Positions 1 through 9,820 of a DNA stretch of 64,000 bases are shown here, piece after piece; position 1 is the stretch's first letter; each line of letters starts with the position of its first letter. Under the pieces are notes generated by a model. That model worked only from the letters and a program-made list of their open reading frames with translations. It did not search any database and was not told the origin of the DNA. The stretch comes from Gryllotalpicola daejeonensis (GTDB lineage Bacteria > Actinomycetota > Actinomycetes > Actinomycetales > Microbacteriaceae), in NCBI RefSeq assembly GCF_039538145.1, contig NZ_BAABBV010000001.1, forward strand, positions 2,542,001 through 2,606,000, written 5' to 3'. Made by a program: the position numbers and the translations under genes.

Positions 1-142
1 CATCTTCCACGACACCGAGGTGCGCGAGCGGGTCGCCGACCGCATCATCGAGGTCGAGGCCTTCACCCCGCGTGCGGGCGCGGCGGCGGGAACGGGCACG
101 TCGGCCGCGTCGGCCGCGTCGGCCTCCGGGGCGGCCGCGTGA
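1..142 (+). CDS. phnL: PhnL C-terminus (C-P lyase system ABC-type ATPase), 5' partial
   Basis: Only the last 46 codons are inside the window. They read in frame from base 2 to a TGA at 140-142. The segment FHDTEVRERVADRIIEV matches the end of PhnL, the second ABC-type ATPase of the carbon-phosphorus lyase core complex, in which PhnL acts with PhnGHIJ on the ribosyl alkylphosphonate pathway. After that comes a low-complexity tail rich in Ala, Ser and Gly, encoded by a short tandem GTCGGCCGC-like repeat, which is probably a lineage-specific extension. The stop overlaps the GTG of the next gene (GTGA), so the two are translationally coupled. The call rests on this short segment and on the phnM/phnN context. 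The rest of the C-P lyase operon should lie to the left. Confidence 0.75.
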   Translation, partial: IFHDTEVRERVADRIIEVEAFTPRAGAAAGTGTSAASAASASGAAA

Positions 143-906
143 GCGCGCGGGTCGCGATCTACGCGGCGCCCGGCGCAACGGCGGCGGATTCCTCAGGCCG
201 CGCCCTTCTCGAACGGGCGGAGTCGTGGCTCGGCCGCAGCACCGCCGGGGTCGCCGTCGCGCCGGTCGCCCCGAAGGGCTGGACCCGCGAAGAGGTCGAC
301 GAGATCACCGTCGACGCCCGGCGCTACGGCTTCCACGGCACGCTGAAGGCGCCGTTCCGCCTGGCGGATGGCCGCACGCTCGACGAGCTCGAGGCAGCCG
401 TCTCGGACTTCGCCGCCGGGTGGCCCGAAGTCGCCGTGCCGCAGCTGACGCTGAAGCGCCTCGGCCACTTCTTCGCGCTGATGCCCGGCGAAGCCGCCGC
501 GCCGCTGCACGCACTCGCCGACGAGATCGTCACGAGCTTCGACGAGTTCCGCGCCGCCCCGACGGCGGAGGACATCGCCCGCAGGAATCCGGCAGGCATG
601 ACCGCGCGCCAGCGCGAGCTGTTCGACCGCTGGGGCTACCCCTACGTGCTCGACGAGTTCCGCTTCCACCTGACGCTCACCGACCGCATCGCGCCCGATG
701 ACCAGGCTGCGGTCGAGGCGGTGCTCACCGACTGGTTCGCCGACTCGCTCGGCCGGGCGATCCCGGTCGACGCGCTGGCGATCTTCACGGAAGAGGCGCC
801 GGGCGCCCCGTTCGAGCTGCACTCCGTCCACCCGCTCGCGCCCTCCCCACAGGCCGGCGCCCGCACCACCCCCGTCCCCGCGACCCAGGCAGAAGGAATC
901 CGATGA
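139..906 (+). CDS. DUF1045 phosphonate-operon 2H phosphoesterase-like protein
   Basis: This is a 255-residue protein of the family found beside phnM and phnN (DUF1045, 'putative phosphonate metabolism protein'). Two HxT-type motifs are visible: FHGTLKAPF around residue 65 and FHLTLT around residue 176. They are the paired catalytic signatures of the 2H phosphoesterase / LigT-like fold, so a cyclic-phosphate phosphodiesterase role is plausible. Family members have been proposed to act on cyclic ribose phosphates made by C-P lyase, but the substrate here is inferred. The GTG start overlaps the phnL stop and the 3' end overlaps the phnM ATG by four bases, so the gene is in the middle of one polycistronic unit. 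No signal peptide is seen; the protein is cytoplasmic. Confidence 0.85.
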   Translation: MSARVAIYAAPGATAADSSGRALLERAESWLGRSTAGVAVAPVAPKGWTREEVDEITVDARRYGFHGTLKAPFRLADGRTLDELEAAVSDFAAGWPEVAVPQLTLKRLGHFFALMPGEAAAPLHALADEIVTSFDEFRAAPTAEDIARRNPAGMTARQRELFDRWGYPYVLDEFRFHLTLTDRIAPDDQAAVEAVLTDWFADSLGRAIPVDALAIFTEEAPGAPFELHSVHPLAPSPQAGARTTPVPATQAEGIR

Positions 907-2084
907 GCCGCGAAACCGTCCTCACCAACGCAAGCATCGTCCTCGACGACGACATCGTCACCGGCTCCGTCCTCATCCGCGACGGACACATCGCCGACAT
1001 CGCGACCGGCGCGCAGCAGCCGGGCGCCGTCGGCGAGGACCTCGAGGGCGACTACCTGATGCCCGGCCTCGTCGAGCTGCACACCGATCACCTCGAGGCG
1101 CACATCCAGCCCCGCCCGGGCACCCACTGGGACCCGGTGCCCGCGGTCCTCGCCCACGACGCGCAGATCAGCGGCGCCGGAGTCACCACCGTGTTCGACG
1201 CCGTGCGCATCGGAGCGATGGAGGGCCGCGAGAACGACAGCACAGCGCTCGCCAAGCAGATCTCCGAGGCGATCAGCTATGCCGCCACCACTGGAATGAC
1301 GCGCGCCGAGCACTTCATCCACGTGCGCTGCGAGGTTGCCGCGCCGCGCACGGTCGACGAGTTCGAGCAGCTCAGCGAGATCGGCCACATCCGCCTCGCG
1401 TCGCTCATGGACCACACGCCCGGCCAGCGGCAGTACGCCGACGTCGAGGCCTTCCGCCGCTACATGGTCGGCAAGGGCAAGCTGACGAACGAGGGATTCC
1501 TGCCCTATGTCGAAGAGCTGAAGAAGTTCGCCGCTCGGCACTCGATTCCGAACCGCGCCGAGATCGCGCGCCGGGCGAGCGAGCGCGGCATCGCGCTGGC
1601 TGCACACGACGACGCCACGGTTGAGCACGTCGACGAGTCAGCGGGCTTCGGCGTGCTGATCTCGGAGTTCCCGACCACGCGCGTCGCCGCAGAAGAGGCC
1701 CGCAAGCGCGGCCAGCTCATCGTCATGGGCGCACCGAACATCATGCGCGGCGGCTCGCAGTCGGGCAATGTCGCGGCGGCCGAGCTGCTCGGCGAGGGCC
1801 TGCTCGACATCCTGTCCTCCGACTACGTCCCGGCGAGCCCGCTGCAGGCGGTCTTCCTGCTCGCGGCAGAGGGGCTGCTGCCGCTCGTCGAGGGCGCGAA
1901 GCTCGTCTCGACCAACCCAGCGAAGGCCGTCGGCCTCGACGACCGCGGCGCGATCGAGGTCGGCCGCCACGCCGACCTCGTGCGGGTGCGCGCGCACGAC
2001 CTGCCGGCGAGCGAGTCGCGCCCGCGCGGGCACCGCGTTCCCGTCGTGCGCGGCGTGTGGCGCGAAGGGGCGCGGGTGTCGTGA
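903..2084 (+). CDS. phnM: Alpha-D-ribose 1-methylphosphonate 5-triphosphate diphosphatase PhnM
   Basis: This is a 393-residue amidohydrolase-superfamily enzyme. In the C-P lyase pathway PhnM removes pyrophosphate from ribose 1-alkylphosphonate 5-triphosphate before C-P bond cleavage. The metal-site segment LVELHTDHLEAH is at about residues 56-67, where other amidohydrolases have HxH. Further conserved points are the HDDATVEHVDE stretch near residue 236 and SDYVPASP near residue 308. The length is normal for PhnM. The ATG overlaps the previous stop (ATGA), and the stop overlaps the phnN GTG. The position between the DUF1045 gene and phnN is the usual order in phosphonate operons, which makes the assignment firm. 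Confidence 0.95.
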   Translation: MSRETVLTNASIVLDDDIVTGSVLIRDGHIADIATGAQQPGAVGEDLEGDYLMPGLVELHTDHLEAHIQPRPGTHWDPVPAVLAHDAQISGAGVTTVFDAVRIGAMEGRENDSTALAKQISEAISYAATTGMTRAEHFIHVRCEVAAPRTVDEFEQLSEIGHIRLASLMDHTPGQRQYADVEAFRRYMVGKGKLTNEGFLPYVEELKKFAARHSIPNRAEIARRASERGIALAAHDDATVEHVDESAGFGVLISEFPTTRVAAEEARKRGQLIVMGAPNIMRGGSQSGNVAAAELLGEGLLDILSSDYVPASPLQAVFLLAAEGLLPLVEGAKLVSTNPAKAVGLDDRGAIEVGRHADLVRVRAHDLPASESRPRGHRVPVVRGVWREGARVS

Positions 2085-2671
2085 GCGCCGCCGCCGCATC
2101 GCCCGCAGACCAGGGCGCCCGGATCGGACCGGGCGCCTTCATCGCCGTCGTCGGCGCGAGCGGCGTCGGCAAGGACGCCCTGATCTCCTACGTTCGCGAG
2201 CGGCTCGACGACCAGGTGCACTTCCCTCGGCGCGTGATCACGCGGCCGGCGGGCGCCGGCGAGGACCACGAGCCGTTCGATGAGAGCGGGTTCGAGGATG
2301 CCTGTGCAGCCGGAGCCTTCGCCGTGAGCTGGCGTGCCCACGGCCTCGGGTACGGCATCCCGGCAACCGCCGATCATCACGTGCGCGACGGGCGCGCGGT
2401 CGTCGCCAACGTGTCACGCGCGGTGCTCGCGCCGCTCGCCGAGCGCTACGCGAACTTCGTGGTGGTGCGCATCGTCGTCTCGGAGGCCGTCCGCGAGTTG
2501 CGGCTGCGCACCCGCAAGCGCGAGGAGTCGCACGACATCGCCGCCCGCCTCGCCCGCGTCGACCCGGCGCCCGAGTTCCCGGTCGACGTCGAGGTCCAGA
2601 ACGACGGCACGATCGCCGAGGGCGGCGAGCAGCTGCTCAGTGCGATCCGCTCCGTGCTGCAGCCGGCCTGA
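2081..2671 (+). CDS. phnN: Ribose 1,5-bisphosphate phosphokinase PhnN
   Basis: This is a 196-residue P-loop kinase. The phosphate-binding loop GASGVGKD is at about residues 25-32, and the guanylate-kinase-like body carries an RRVITRP segment and a C-terminal lid helix. PhnN converts ribose 1,5-bisphosphate, made after PhnP action, to PRPP, returning the ribose moiety to central metabolism. The frame is open further upstream, to 2057, but the GTG at 2081 is chosen because it overlaps the phnM stop as GTGA, like every other junction in this operon. It is the last gene of the rightward unit and is followed by a strong hairpin. Confidence 0.93.
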   Translation: MSAAAASPADQGARIGPGAFIAVVGASGVGKDALISYVRERLDDQVHFPRRVITRPAGAGEDHEPFDESGFEDACAAGAFAVSWRAHGLGYGIPATADHHVRDGRAVVANVSRAVLAPLAERYANFVVVRIVVSEAVRELRLRTRKREESHDIAARLARVDPAPEFPVDVEVQNDGTIAEGGEQLLSAIRSVLQPA

Positions 2672-2681
2672 GCGCGACATT

Positions 2682-2722
2682 CGAAAGCGCCCCGGCACCG
2701 CGAGGTGGCCGGGGCGCTTTCG
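2682..2722. terminator. Bidirectional hairpin terminator between phnN and phnE
   Basis: A perfect 15-bp inverted repeat (CGAAAGCGCCCCGGC at 2682-2696 pairing with 2708-2722) has an 11-base loop and ends in TTTCG on both strands. It lies between the convergent phnN and phnE stops, so it probably ends both phosphonate transcripts. Confidence 0.85.
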
Positions 2723-2738
2723 CGAGCTCTGCCCGAGA

Positions 2739-4501
2739 TCAGCGGAAGACGCGGCGCATCCAGGTGGCGATGCCCTCGACGACGAGAACCGTGACGACCA
2801 CCATCAGCACGAGCGTGGTCACCTGGCCGTGCAGATTCAGCACGGGGGCGGCCTGAGTCAGGTAGTAGCCGATGCCACCGCCGCCGACGATGCCGAGGAT
2901 GGTCGCGGCGCGGATGTTGGTGTCCAGCAGGTAGAGCGAGTTGCCGATGAGTGAGGGCAGCCCCTGCGGCCAGGTGGACGAGGTGAACCGCTGGATCCTC
3001 GTGGCACCGGCGGCGGTCAGCGCCCGGCCGGGACCCTGGGCGACCTCCTCATAGGAATCCGCGATCAGCTTGCCGAGCAGGCCGATTCCGCCGAAGGCGA
3101 GCGCCACGACACCGGCCTGGTTGCCGAGGCCCGTCACCATGATGAGGAAGATCGCGAGGACGAGCTCGGGCACACCGCGGAAGATCACGAGGATCACGCG
3201 GAACGTGCCGCGAATGGCGCCGTTCGGCGCGACGTTGCGGGCGGCCAGAGAGCCGAAGATCAACGAGAACACCACAGAGAGCACCGCGGCGGCGAACGCC
3301 ACCTGGATCGTGATCAGCAGGGCCTGGAAGAACTCGCCGAAGCTGTGGCTTCCGACGTTCGGCGGCCAGAAGCTCTGCAGGGTCGGCACGACCTCCGACC
3401 AGGTGATCTGGGAGAGGTGGATGTCGGCCATCCAGTAGCTCGCGACGATGACGCCGATCGCCACGAGGCCCCAGACCAGGCCGCTGACTCGATCGCGGGT
3501 CCAGGGGCGGCGCAGCATCGACTCCGCGGTCGCGGCCGGCTTCGCCGAGGCATCCGCGCGCGCCTGCGACGCCGCTGCGGCGCTCGCCGCAGCCCCGCGT
3601 CGCTTCGTCGCCGCGCGCACGACGCGGTCGCCCAGGCCGTTGCCGACCGGGTCGACGCCGAGCAGATTGCGCCGGATCGTCGACGAGATGATCTCGAGCA
3701 CGACGCACATCACGAAAATCACGGCGGCGATGCCGAGTCCGCGGCCGTAGCCGTTCGGGAACTGGCCGAAGGCGACCTTCATGGCGTAGCCAAGGCCGCC
3801 GACGCCCGCCCAGCCGAGGATCGCAGAGCCGCGCAGGTTGATGTCGAAGCGGTGCAGCGCGGTCGCGATCCACGACGGCAGCACCTGTGGGAAGACGCCG
3901 GCCCAGAACTCCTGCGCGCGGCTACCGCCGGCGGCGCGGATGGCCAGCTGCGGCCCCTCGTCGATCTGCTCGATCGCGTCGGCAAACAGCTTCGAGATCA
4001 TTCCGATCGAGTGGATGCCGAAGGCGAGGATGCCGGGAAGGGGGCTGCCCAGCGTGAACATCAGCGAGAGCGCGAGGGCGATCACGACATCGGGCACGGC
4101 GCGGGTGATGACCCCGATCGCACGCCCGACCCACCGCAGCCAGCCGGCGGGGGTGGTGTTGGCGGCCGAGATGATCGCAACCGGTACCGAGATCAGCGCG
4201 GCGAGCAGCGTGCCGAGCACGACGATGCCGATTGTGAGGCCAGTGAGATAGAGCAGGTCGCCTGGGGCGGGCAGACTGATCGGGTCCATCAGGCTGAACA
4301 CCTTGGCGGCGTTGTAAAGGCTCGAGGCGATGTTGGCCCACGAGAAGTCGAGCGCCGACACCGCATAGATGCCGAAGGCGATCATCGCCAGCACGAAGAC
4401 GACGCCGGCGATGCGCTCGGGGGACCGGCGGCGGCGCGGCGCCCTCTCAGCTACGTCGGCGAAGGCATCTGCCCCCGCTGCGGGCTGGGCCGCGACGGTC
4501 G

Positions 4502-4505
<4 letters not shown>
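2739..4505 (-). CDS. phnE: Phosphonate ABC transporter permease PhnE, two fused permease domains
   Basis: This protein of about 588 residues is twice the usual PhnE length because it holds two complete permease units. The first spans roughly residues 30-290 and the second 328-588, joined by an Ala-rich linker at about 295-328. Each unit carries its own coupling-loop motif: EGPQLAIRAAGG near residue 182 and QGPGRALTAAGA near residue 488. PhnE forms the membrane channel for phosphonates with PhnC and PhnD. The frame is open upstream to 4691, but the GTG at 4505 is used because it overlaps the phnC stop (GTGA). In other bacteria the two units are separate genes (phnE1, phnE2), so this is a fusion of a normal pair. 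It ends at the shared terminator. Confidence 0.93.
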
Positions 4506-5344
<839 letters not shown>

Positions 5345-5398
5345 GGCTGTCTCTCTGTTCGAGCTATACCTGTTCGAGCTGTAGCGAGCGGATGCCGG

Positions 5399-6367
5399 CT
5401 ACTTCGAGCACTTGGCGGCCGGGATCTGGTCGCACAGGTCGGCGATCGTCTTGAAGTACGAGGCGTCCTCGGCCTTCGCGCCGAAGTAGCCCGTGTTGAA
5501 GCCGTCGGTGAGCTGCACGCCCGAGGCCTTGATGGCGTCGACCGTCGCGCCCTGCAGCGCCTTGGTCAGCTTCTCCTGAGCGTCCTTCGGAAGGGTCGAC
5601 GAGATCGAGAGCGGGCCACCGGGCACGTACTCCTTGTGCACGACGGTGACCTTGCCGGCCTTCGCGGCGGCCTCGGCCTCGGTGTCCTCGGCGAAGCCCG
5701 CGTCGCACTGCTTCGACCCGACGGCCTGGACCGACTTGTCGTGGGCGCCGGCGAAGAACGGCGTGAAGTCGGCGAACTTGGGGTTGCCGTTGGCGTCGGT
5801 GCTGCTCGAGTCGACGTTGATTCCGGCGTTCTTCAGCTGGTACAGGCCGAAGAGGAAGCCGGAGGTCGAGTTCGGGTCGACGAAGCAGACCTTCTTGCCC
5901 TTGAAGCCGGCGACGTCGGTGATCGACGAGCCCTTCGGCACGATGGCCTCTGAGTAGTAGCCGGGGTCGGTCACGTCGGGCGACGACATGGTCGCGGCGA
6001 CCGGGGTGAGCTTCGCGCCCTTGTTGACGGCCATGACGTACTGCAGGGCGCCGGAGGTCATGACATCGACCTTGCCCGCGACGGCGGCGGCGATCAGGGC
6101 GGTGTAGTCGGCGGTCGGGTAGTACTCGACCTTGTAGCCGGTCTCCTTCGCGAGGTAGTCCTCGAGCGGCTTGTTGTTGGTGTCGGAGCCGGCCTGGTCG
6201 GGCACGGCGCCGAAGACGATGGTGCCCTTTTCCTTCGCCCAGTGTCCGCTGTCGGACGAGGAGGACGCGTTTCCGGTGGAGGCGGGCGAGGTGCAACCTG
6301 CGAGAGCGGCCGCGGCCACGAGCACGGCGGCCACAGCGCCGAGGCGCTTGCTGCGGGACAGGAACAT
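5399..6367 (-). CDS. phnD: Phosphonate ABC transporter substrate-binding lipoprotein PhnD
   Basis: This is a 322-residue binding protein. A lipoprotein signal is visible: basic N-terminus, hydrophobic core, and lipobox ALAGC with the lipidated Cys at residue 25, followed by a Ser-rich linker. The mature part has the features of the PhnD / phosphite-binding family, such as FGAVPDQAGSDT, a central DVMTSGALQYVMAV segment and YFGAKAEDASYFKTI near the C-terminus. It captures phosphonate outside the membrane for PhnE/PhnC. It is the first gene of the leftward importer operon. A purine-rich GAAAGG site precedes the ATG. The region upstream contains a palindrome that may be the operator. Confidence 0.93.
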   Translation of the reverse strand: MFLSRSKRLGAVAAVLVAAAALAGCTSPASTGNASSSSDSGHWAKEKGTIVFGAVPDQAGSDTNNKPLEDYLAKETGYKVEYYPTADYTALIAAAVAGKVDVMTSGALQYVMAVNKGAKLTPVAATMSSPDVTDPGYYSEAIVPKGSSITDVAGFKGKKVCFVDPNSTSGFLFGLYQLKNAGINVDSSSTDANGNPKFADFTPFFAGAHDKSVQAVGSKQCDAGFAEDTEAEAAAKAGKVTVVHKEYVPGGPLSISSTLPKDAQEKLTKALQGATVDAIKASGVQLTDGFNTGYFGAKAEDASYFKTIADLCDQIPAAKCSK

Positions 6368-6495
6368 GGAAAGAACCCTTTCGGTTTGGGCGCGACGTCG
6401 GGTGTTTCCCGGTGGTGCGGGGAGTGCGCCACGTCGAAGCTAGGGAGGTCCCGTGTACAGGGCGGCCGCCGTCAAGTGACCAGTGGGTAAAAGAG

Positions 6496-6511
6496 GTCTA
6501 TACATCTAGAC
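6496..6511. promoter_or_regulatory. Palindromic operator candidate upstream of phnD
   Basis: GTCTATACATCTAGAC is an inverted repeat (GTCTA / TAGAC) between the divergent phnD and methyltransferase genes. It resembles operator cores bound by GntR/HutC-type regulators, which often control phosphonate genes (GGTCTA..AGACC-like sites). No regulator gene of that type lies next to it, so the link is inference. Confidence 0.4.
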
Positions 6512-6544
6512 AAGCCAGACGGGCGTCTGCGCTAGCGTGACGGC

Positions 6545-7171
6545 ATGAGCGACGAACGGAACGCGGCGATCAGAGAGCGGTTCGACGGCAGAGCCGAGAG
6601 CTACGACGACAGCGCCATGCACCGCGCGCTCGCCGAGGCGGTCGCCGACTTCGTCGACCTGGACGGCGTCGAAACCGTGCTGGACGTCGCCACAGGAACC
6701 GGCCTCGTCCTGCGGGCGCTGTCGGCCAAGCATCCGGGCCTCTCGCTCGTCGGCGTCGATCTGTCGCCGGGAATGCTGGCCGTCGCGCGCCGCGAGCTGC
6801 CCGGTGCCCGATTCTTCGAGGGCGTCGCCGAAGAGTTGCCGGTGGCCGATGCCGCGGCCGATCTCGTCACGTGCGTGACGGCTCTGCACATCGTCGCCGA
6901 TCCGCTTCCCGTGTTCGAGGAGTTCGCGCGGGTGCTGGCGCCCGAGGGCGTGCTCGTGACGGCGACGTTCGCGCACGGGCCGGACCACGGGCACGGCCAG
7001 GGCGCCGGGGCCCCGAACACTCCGGGCTACACGCCGAACCACGCGCCGTTCCAGACCCCGGAGGCACTCGCGGCGACGGCCGCACCCGCCGGCTTCGTCG
7101 TGACGCGGTCCGAAGAGCGCCGCATCGAGGACGATTTCGTCCTGCTCGCCGAGCTGGCCCCGGTCGACTAG
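6545..7171 (+). CDS. Class I SAM-dependent methyltransferase
   Basis: This is a 208-residue protein of the UbiE/SAM methyltransferase type. Motif I (VLDVATGTGLVLRAL) is near residue 40, the acidic ribose-binding residue follows in LVGVDLSPGML, and motif post-I leads into ADLVTCVTALHIV. The substrate cannot be told from sequence. It is transcribed away from phnD and converges on menC, so it is a single-gene unit between the phosphonate and menaquinone regions. It is not menG, which is present separately at 18144. The ATG start gives a normal N-terminus for the family. Confidence 0.8.
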   Translation: MSDERNAAIRERFDGRAESYDDSAMHRALAEAVADFVDLDGVETVLDVATGTGLVLRALSAKHPGLSLVGVDLSPGMLAVARRELPGARFFEGVAEELPVADAAADLVTCVTALHIVADPLPVFEEFARVLAPEGVLVTATFAHGPDHGHGQGAGAPNTPGYTPNHAPFQTPEALAATAAPAGFVVTRSEERRIEDDFVLLAELAPVD

Positions 7172-7238
7172 CGCACTGCGTCGCCGGTTCCGGCTCGAAC
7201 CGCGCGCGCTTGGCGCCGAAAGCGGCGGCGCGATGCCG

Positions 7239-8240
7239 CTAGGCGCGCGCCGTGAGCACCTCGTGGCAGCGGGCGATGCGCGCGAGCCACCATTCGCGGC
7301 GCTCGGCCGAGGCGGCGCTCGCCTCGAGAAGCGCCTCGCTCGGAACCACGCGATCGATGCCGATCTCTCCTGCGTGCGGCAGCAGCGGGGCATCCGTCAC
7401 ATCGCTCTCGAACAGCGCGGCGGTGCCGAGTCCGCAGTCGAACTCGAGCGACGGCAGCGCGGCGGCGAGCGACGCGCCCATCGCGAGCCCGATGGACGTG
7501 TCGAGCGCACTCGAGACGACGCACGGCAGCCCCGCCTCGGCGACGATGCGCAGCGCGGCGCGCACGCCGCCGAGCGGCTGCGCCTTGATGATGAGCACGT
7601 CCGCCGCGCCTGCGCGCGCAACGGCGAGCGGGTCGGATGCCTTGCGCACGCTCTCGTCGGCGGCGATCAGGATGCCCAGCCGAGACACGCGCCGCCGTAC
7701 CTCGGCGAGCTCGTCGACGGTCGCGACGGGCTGCTCGACGTACTCGAGGTCGAACCGCTCGAGGGCGCGGATCGCGTGCTCTGCCTCGTCGACGTTCCAG
7801 AGCGCGTTGGCGTCGACGCGAATGCGGCCCTCTGGGCCCAGCACTTCGCGCACGGCCGCGACGCGGGCGACGTCGTCGGCGAGCGATTGGCCGGGGTCGG
7901 CGACCTTGACCTTCGCCGTGCGTGCGCCGGGAAAGCGGGCCAGCACGGCGGCGACGTCGGCGGCCGCGACGGACGGGACGGTCGCATTCACCGGGATCGC
8001 CGGTCGGAGGGCGGGTGCCGGCTCGCCCCAGCCGTAGTCATAGGCGGCGGCGAGCCAGGCCGATGCCTCTGCGTCGTCGTACTCGACGAAGGGGCTGAAC
8101 TCGGTCCACCCCTGCGGGCCCTCGAAGACCGCCGCTTCGCGCACCGTGATTCCGCGGAAGCGCGTCACCATGGGCAGGGCGACCACGCGCACGCCGGCCA
8201 GCACCTCGCCGAGGGGGGGAATGACCGGCTGCTCAGCCAT
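7239..8240 (-). CDS. menC: o-Succinylbenzoate synthase MenC
   Basis: This is a 333-residue enolase-superfamily enzyme that dehydrates SHCHC to o-succinylbenzoate in menaquinone synthesis. The superfamily residues are visible: the catalytic Lys motif in AKVKVAD, then metal ligands in VDANALWNVDEAE, EYVEQPVATVDEL and IAADESVRK, and the second Lys in IIKAQPLGG. The ATG shares one base with the stop of the LCP gene (TGATG), so the two are translationally linked with menC downstream. The frame fits MenC length. Coupling of a menaquinone enzyme to a cell-wall ligase gene is a context oddity rather than a functional link. Confidence 0.93.
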   Translation of the reverse strand: MAEQPVIPPLGEVLAGVRVVALPMVTRFRGITVREAAVFEGPQGWTEFSPFVEYDDAEASAWLAAAYDYGWGEPAPALRPAIPVNATVPSVAAADVAAVLARFPGARTAKVKVADPGQSLADDVARVAAVREVLGPEGRIRVDANALWNVDEAEHAIRALERFDLEYVEQPVATVDELAEVRRRVSRLGILIAADESVRKASDPLAVARAGAADVLIIKAQPLGGVRAALRIVAEAGLPCVVSSALDTSIGLAMGASLAAALPSLEFDCGLGTAALFESDVTDAPLLPHAGEIGIDRVVPSEALLEASAASAERREWWLARIARCHEVLTARA

Positions 8241-9736
8241 CAGTTGATGCAGGTGGTCTTGTTGTAGTTCTTCGTCGGCGCGCTCGGCTTCGGCGCCGGT
8301 GCCGAGCTCTTCGAGGTCGAGCTCGACGAACCCGACGAGCCGGAGCCCGAGCCCGACGACCCGCTCGAGGTGCCCACCGGCATCTTGCCGTCGGTGCCGA
8401 GCACGACCGTCACGTGCGTGTAGTCGGAGGACTGCGCGACGGCGGCGCCCGGAACGTGCGCGAGCACGGCCTTCGCCTGCGCCTCGTCGCCCTTCGGGAA
8501 GTAGACCGTGGTCGTCTGCTGCGACTCGGGGGCGTCCGCGGGCGAGCCGGTCTGGAAGCCGAGCGACTTGAACGTCGCGAGCCCGGTGCTCGAGCCGTGC
8601 GCGGTGCCCGCGCCGTTGAGCACGTCGACCCTGACCGACGACGGGTCGGCCGCCTTCGCCTCGGCGACGCGCTGCGCGGTGGTCTTGCCGCCCGTGACCG
8701 TGGCCATGAAGTCGGGCAGTGCGTCGTGGTTGATGAGCACGACCGAGCCGACGCCCGGCACGTCGCCATACGGGTCGGGCATGAGCGGGATCGTCGCGGA
8801 GCGCACCCCGCCACTCTTCAACCCCTTGAGCTGCGTTGCGAGAGAGAGAAGGTCGAGCTTGTCGTCCATCTCGAGCGACGAACTGACGGCGCCGACGACC
8901 TTGTTGAGCTTAACGGGGTTGAGCAAGGTGCCCGCTGAGAGCACCTGCTGCGCCTCGACCGACAGGAAGTACTGCTGGCGCGTCGCACGGTCGAGGTCGC
9001 CGTTCGGCAGGCCGTGGCGCTGGCGTACGAACTGCAGCGCCTGCCGCGCATCGAGCTTCTGCGTTCCCGCCGGGAAGTTTGCGCCCGAGTACGGATCGTT
9101 GACGGCGTGGTTCAGACACACGGTCACCGGACCGAGCGAGTCCGCGATGTTGTAGAAGCTGAGCAGGCTCACCTTGACGTAGTGGTTGACCGTCACGCCC
9201 GTGAGGTTCTCGATCGTCGAGATCAGCAGCTTCATGCCGGCCGCGTCGCGCTGGTCGGCTGTGCCGCTGGCGCCGGTAGAGCCGTAGACATACGCGGCGT
9301 TCAGCTTGCCGTGACCGTGCCCGGGAATCGCAACGTACGAGTCGCGCGGGAACGAGATCAGCGTCGCCGACGAGCCGTTCGCCGGCACGTGCAGCAGGAT
9401 CATCGTGTCGGTGTTGATGCTGCCGTCGTCTTCGGTCGTCGACAGCTCCTGGTACTGCTGCTTCGTCATGTTCGCGGGGCGCTCATCGTTGCCCACGAGC
9501 AGGATGTTCTGGTCCGTGCCCGGCTTCGAATCGCCGACGACGCCGCCGATGCGGTGGATGCCGCTTGAGAAGTGCCAGTAGGTGAAACCGACGTAGCCGA
9601 AGCCCGCGACGAGCAGCACGGCGAGGCCGCCCGCGAGAAAGGCCATCGTGCGACGGAACCGCTTGCGGCGCGCGTCAGACCACTGCCGGCTCTTTTGCTC
9701 CGGCTCGTACAGAGGCAGATCGTCGTATCGGGTCAC
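8240..9736 (-). CDS. LCP (LytR-CpsA-Psr) family cell-wall glycopolymer ligase
   Basis: This is a 498-residue membrane protein. A short basic cytoplasmic N-terminus rich in Arg and Lys is followed by one membrane span at about residues 31-53. The extracellular LCP domain begins with QNILLVGNDERP and contains DTMILLHVP, ISFPRDSYVAIPGHG and QALQFVRQRHG. A LytR C-terminal domain (VDVLNGAGTAHGSSTGLATF onwards) and a Ser/Gly/Lys-rich tail follow. LCP enzymes transfer wall teichoic acids or other glycopolymers onto peptidoglycan. The frame runs open far upstream across the divergent menB gene; the GTG at 9736 is chosen because it gives a proper N-in topology and does not overlap menB. The stop overlaps the menC ATG by one base. 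Confidence 0.9.
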   Translation of the reverse strand: MTRYDDLPLYEPEQKSRQWSDARRKRFRRTMAFLAGGLAVLLVAGFGYVGFTYWHFSSGIHRIGGVVGDSKPGTDQNILLVGNDERPANMTKQQYQELSTTEDDGSINTDTMILLHVPANGSSATLISFPRDSYVAIPGHGHGKLNAAYVYGSTGASGTADQRDAAGMKLLISTIENLTGVTVNHYVKVSLLSFYNIADSLGPVTVCLNHAVNDPYSGANFPAGTQKLDARQALQFVRQRHGLPNGDLDRATRQQYFLSVEAQQVLSAGTLLNPVKLNKVVGAVSSSLEMDDKLDLLSLATQLKGLKSGGVRSATIPLMPDPYGDVPGVGSVVLINHDALPDFMATVTGGKTTAQRVAEAKAADPSSVRVDVLNGAGTAHGSSTGLATFKSLGFQTGSPADAPESQQTTTVYFPKGDEAQAKAVLAHVPGAAVAQSSDYTHVTVVLGTDGKMPVGTSSGSSGSGSGSSGSSSSTSKSSAPAPKPSAPTKNYNKTTCIN

Positions 9737-9820
9737 CAGCAAACACGGTACAGATGCGCCCTGTGCGCAAGGTCCGCACACGCCCCGAACGGCGTGAAAG
9801 TCAGCCTTAAGGTTGAAAAC

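Noticed and set aside
6545..7171. The methyltransferase as a second menG
   Set aside because: It lacks the UbiE/MenG signature FGLRNI, which is present in the true menG at 18144.
7172..7238. Terminator between the methyltransferase and menC
   Set aside because: GCGCGCGC words can pair, but the stem is interrupted and there is no T-run, so I do not call it.
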